From: an uncultured Clostridia bacterium | Lineage (GTDB): Bacteria > Bacillota > Clostridia > Oscillospirales > Ruminococcaceae | Reading direction: 5' to 3' | DNA length: 64,000 bases | NCBI GenBank assembly: GCA_947627875.1 | Contig: CANQXS010000002.1 | Location: 146,603 to 210,602, forward strand | Shown: positions 63,447 to 64,000 of the stretch, one piece after another | Position numbering within the stretch: the first letter of the stretch is position 1 | How the letters are laid out: the number at the start of each line of letters is the position of its first letter | Notes under the pieces: model-generated | Seen by the model: the letters and a program-made list of their open reading frames with translations, nothing else | Told to the model about the DNA's origin: nothing | Databases searched by the model: none | Translations under genes and position numbers: made by a program

Positions 63447-63635
63447 TTAGCGAACGTTGCCGGTCTTGTAAGCGTCGATCATTTTCTTGACCATCTGACC
63501 GCCGACGGAACCCGCCTCACGGGAGGTGAGGTCGCCGTTGTAACCGTTCTTGAGGTTTACGCCGACTTCATTGGCAGCCTCGATCTTGAACTTTTCAAGA
63601 GTCTGTCTGCCCTGATCACTGGTTATACCCTTCAT
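63447..63635 (-). CDS. Alpha/beta-type small acid-soluble spore protein
   Basis: The protein has 62 residues from the ATG at 63635 (AAAGGAG upstream); the longer reading lacks a ribosome site. It contains the SASP signature: EKFKIEAANEVGV near 14 (with the GPR-type cleavage region) and GDLTSREAGSVGGQMVKKMI near 34. These proteins coat spore DNA and protect it from UV and heat, then feed germination. Strong support for endospore formation. It stands alone in an otherwise non-coding stretch. Confidence 0.95.
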   Translation of the reverse strand: MKGITSDQGRQTLEKFKIEAANEVGVNLKNGYNGDLTSREAGSVGGQMVKKMIDAYKTGNVR

Positions 63636-63842
63636 TTGTAACACTCCTTTATTAAAAATGCTCTGCATTTTCATTATATAACTGTGTCGTTCACTGAGGT
63701 GATCGGGAGCCGGAACAAGGTCCGCAGCAAAATCTGACCTTTTCGGTTCCTTTTCGCCTGCATAGATATTATAGCCTCGCAGCGTCGCATTATTTGAGGT
63801 AATATTTTCTGTTTTTTCGATGAAAAAATTCAATGTTCGGGC

Positions 63843-63868
63843 AAAAAGCCCCCTTGATTGGGGGCTTA
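63843..63868 (-). terminator. Terminator for the gene entering from the right
   Basis: AAGCCCCC (63846-63853) pairs with GGGGGCTT (63860-63867); on the minus strand TTTTTGCCC follows. Confidence 0.8.
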
Positions 63869-63908
63869 TGCGCGGTAAAAACCTTATGAAAAGAATGTTG
63901 AAAGACGT

Positions 63909-64000
63909 CTACGCTTTCCTGTTCTCCAAAAATCTTGTCTCGCGGGTCTGACAATAGGCGTAATAGCGCTGCTGCGAATTGATGAGCAGCCACGCCGTCA
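63909..64000 (-). CDS. C-terminal end of an unknown protein (partial)
   Basis: On the minus strand one frame is open from the window edge to a TAG at 63909 and gives TAWLLINSQQRYYAYCQTRE followed by a short basic tail. A terminator follows 40 bases downstream, which favours this frame over the rival one ending near 63790. Too short to assign. Confidence 0.4.
   Translation of the reverse strand, partial: TAWLLINSQQRYYAYCQTRETRFLENRKA

Noticed and set aside
63636..63833. N-terminal extension of the SASP gene
   Set aside because: The extension lacks a ribosome site and would triple the length of a conserved ~62-residue family.

Overview
The window looks like chromosomal sequence from an anaerobic, spore-forming member of the Clostridia, perhaps of the Oscillospirales/Ruminococcaceae type. 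The order is inferred from gene content only. Evidence for spore formation is spoIIR, an alpha/beta-type SASP, a PdaA-like cortex deacetylase and a SpoVB/YabM-like flippase. Firmicute-style synteny (lon-engB; yabM-like/hup/yabO-like), type III glutamine synthetase, strong Shine-Dalgarno sequences and frequent TTG/GTG starts agree with this. I see no phage, transposase, CRISPR array or rRNA. Most of the window is ordinary core genome with small AT-rich or repeat-bearing gaps.

Layout. 0-7 kb (minus): a probable operon 108-aa protein - recD2 - comFC - mreB - spoIIR - addB (cut by the left edge). 7-10.3 kb: tRNA-Leu, a small lipoprotein, a nucleotidyltransferase-like protein, a membrane protein and an ATPase-only kinase-like protein. 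10.4-21.7 kb: gap, ychF, NUDIX, an alpha/alpha-toroid protein, trpS, spoVB-like, hup, S4 protein, pdaA-like, an MFS transporter, tRNA-Arg and an XRE regulator with 29-residue repeats. 21.7-27.4 kb: lon-engB, yerC-like/methyltransferase/hslO and a tRNA Asp-Gly-Cys array. 27.7-33.5 kb (minus): lipoprotein/ABC transporter and an ECF sigma/DUF4367 anti-sigma pair flanked by a duplicated 3' end. 33.7-48.9 kb: a large nitrogen-assimilation locus. 49-53 kb (minus): asd-dapA-dapB-GH5. 53-64 kb: queA, metF/metH activation protein/short metH, a cobalamin-riboswitch-controlled uptake pair, lepA and a SASP, with two copies of a structured dispersed repeat.

The nitrogen locus is the most interesting part. 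On the minus strand, a glutamate synthase split into three genes (glutaminase, FMN/Fe-S and GXGXG) is interleaved with a ferredoxin-like and an FAD subunit, and followed by a type I glutamine synthetase, an ANTAR-domain regulator, pyrG and an unknown protein, all tightly spaced. Divergently transcribed are glnN (GSIII), an Amt-PII fusion and an asparagine synthetase. Both divergent transcripts have a good promoter followed by a leader with a 6-bp hairpin capped by a hexaloop having A at position 1 and G at position 4, then a terminator-like element. This is the known signature of ANTAR-controlled antitermination, so the ANTAR protein in the operon probably controls both arms, including its own gene.

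The methionine and cobalamin genes form a second theme: metF, a stand-alone MetH reactivation domain and a MetH lacking that domain are translationally coupled. Close by, a cobalamin riboswitch precedes a DUF4430 lipoprotein and an ECF S-component, a likely corrinoid uptake pair.
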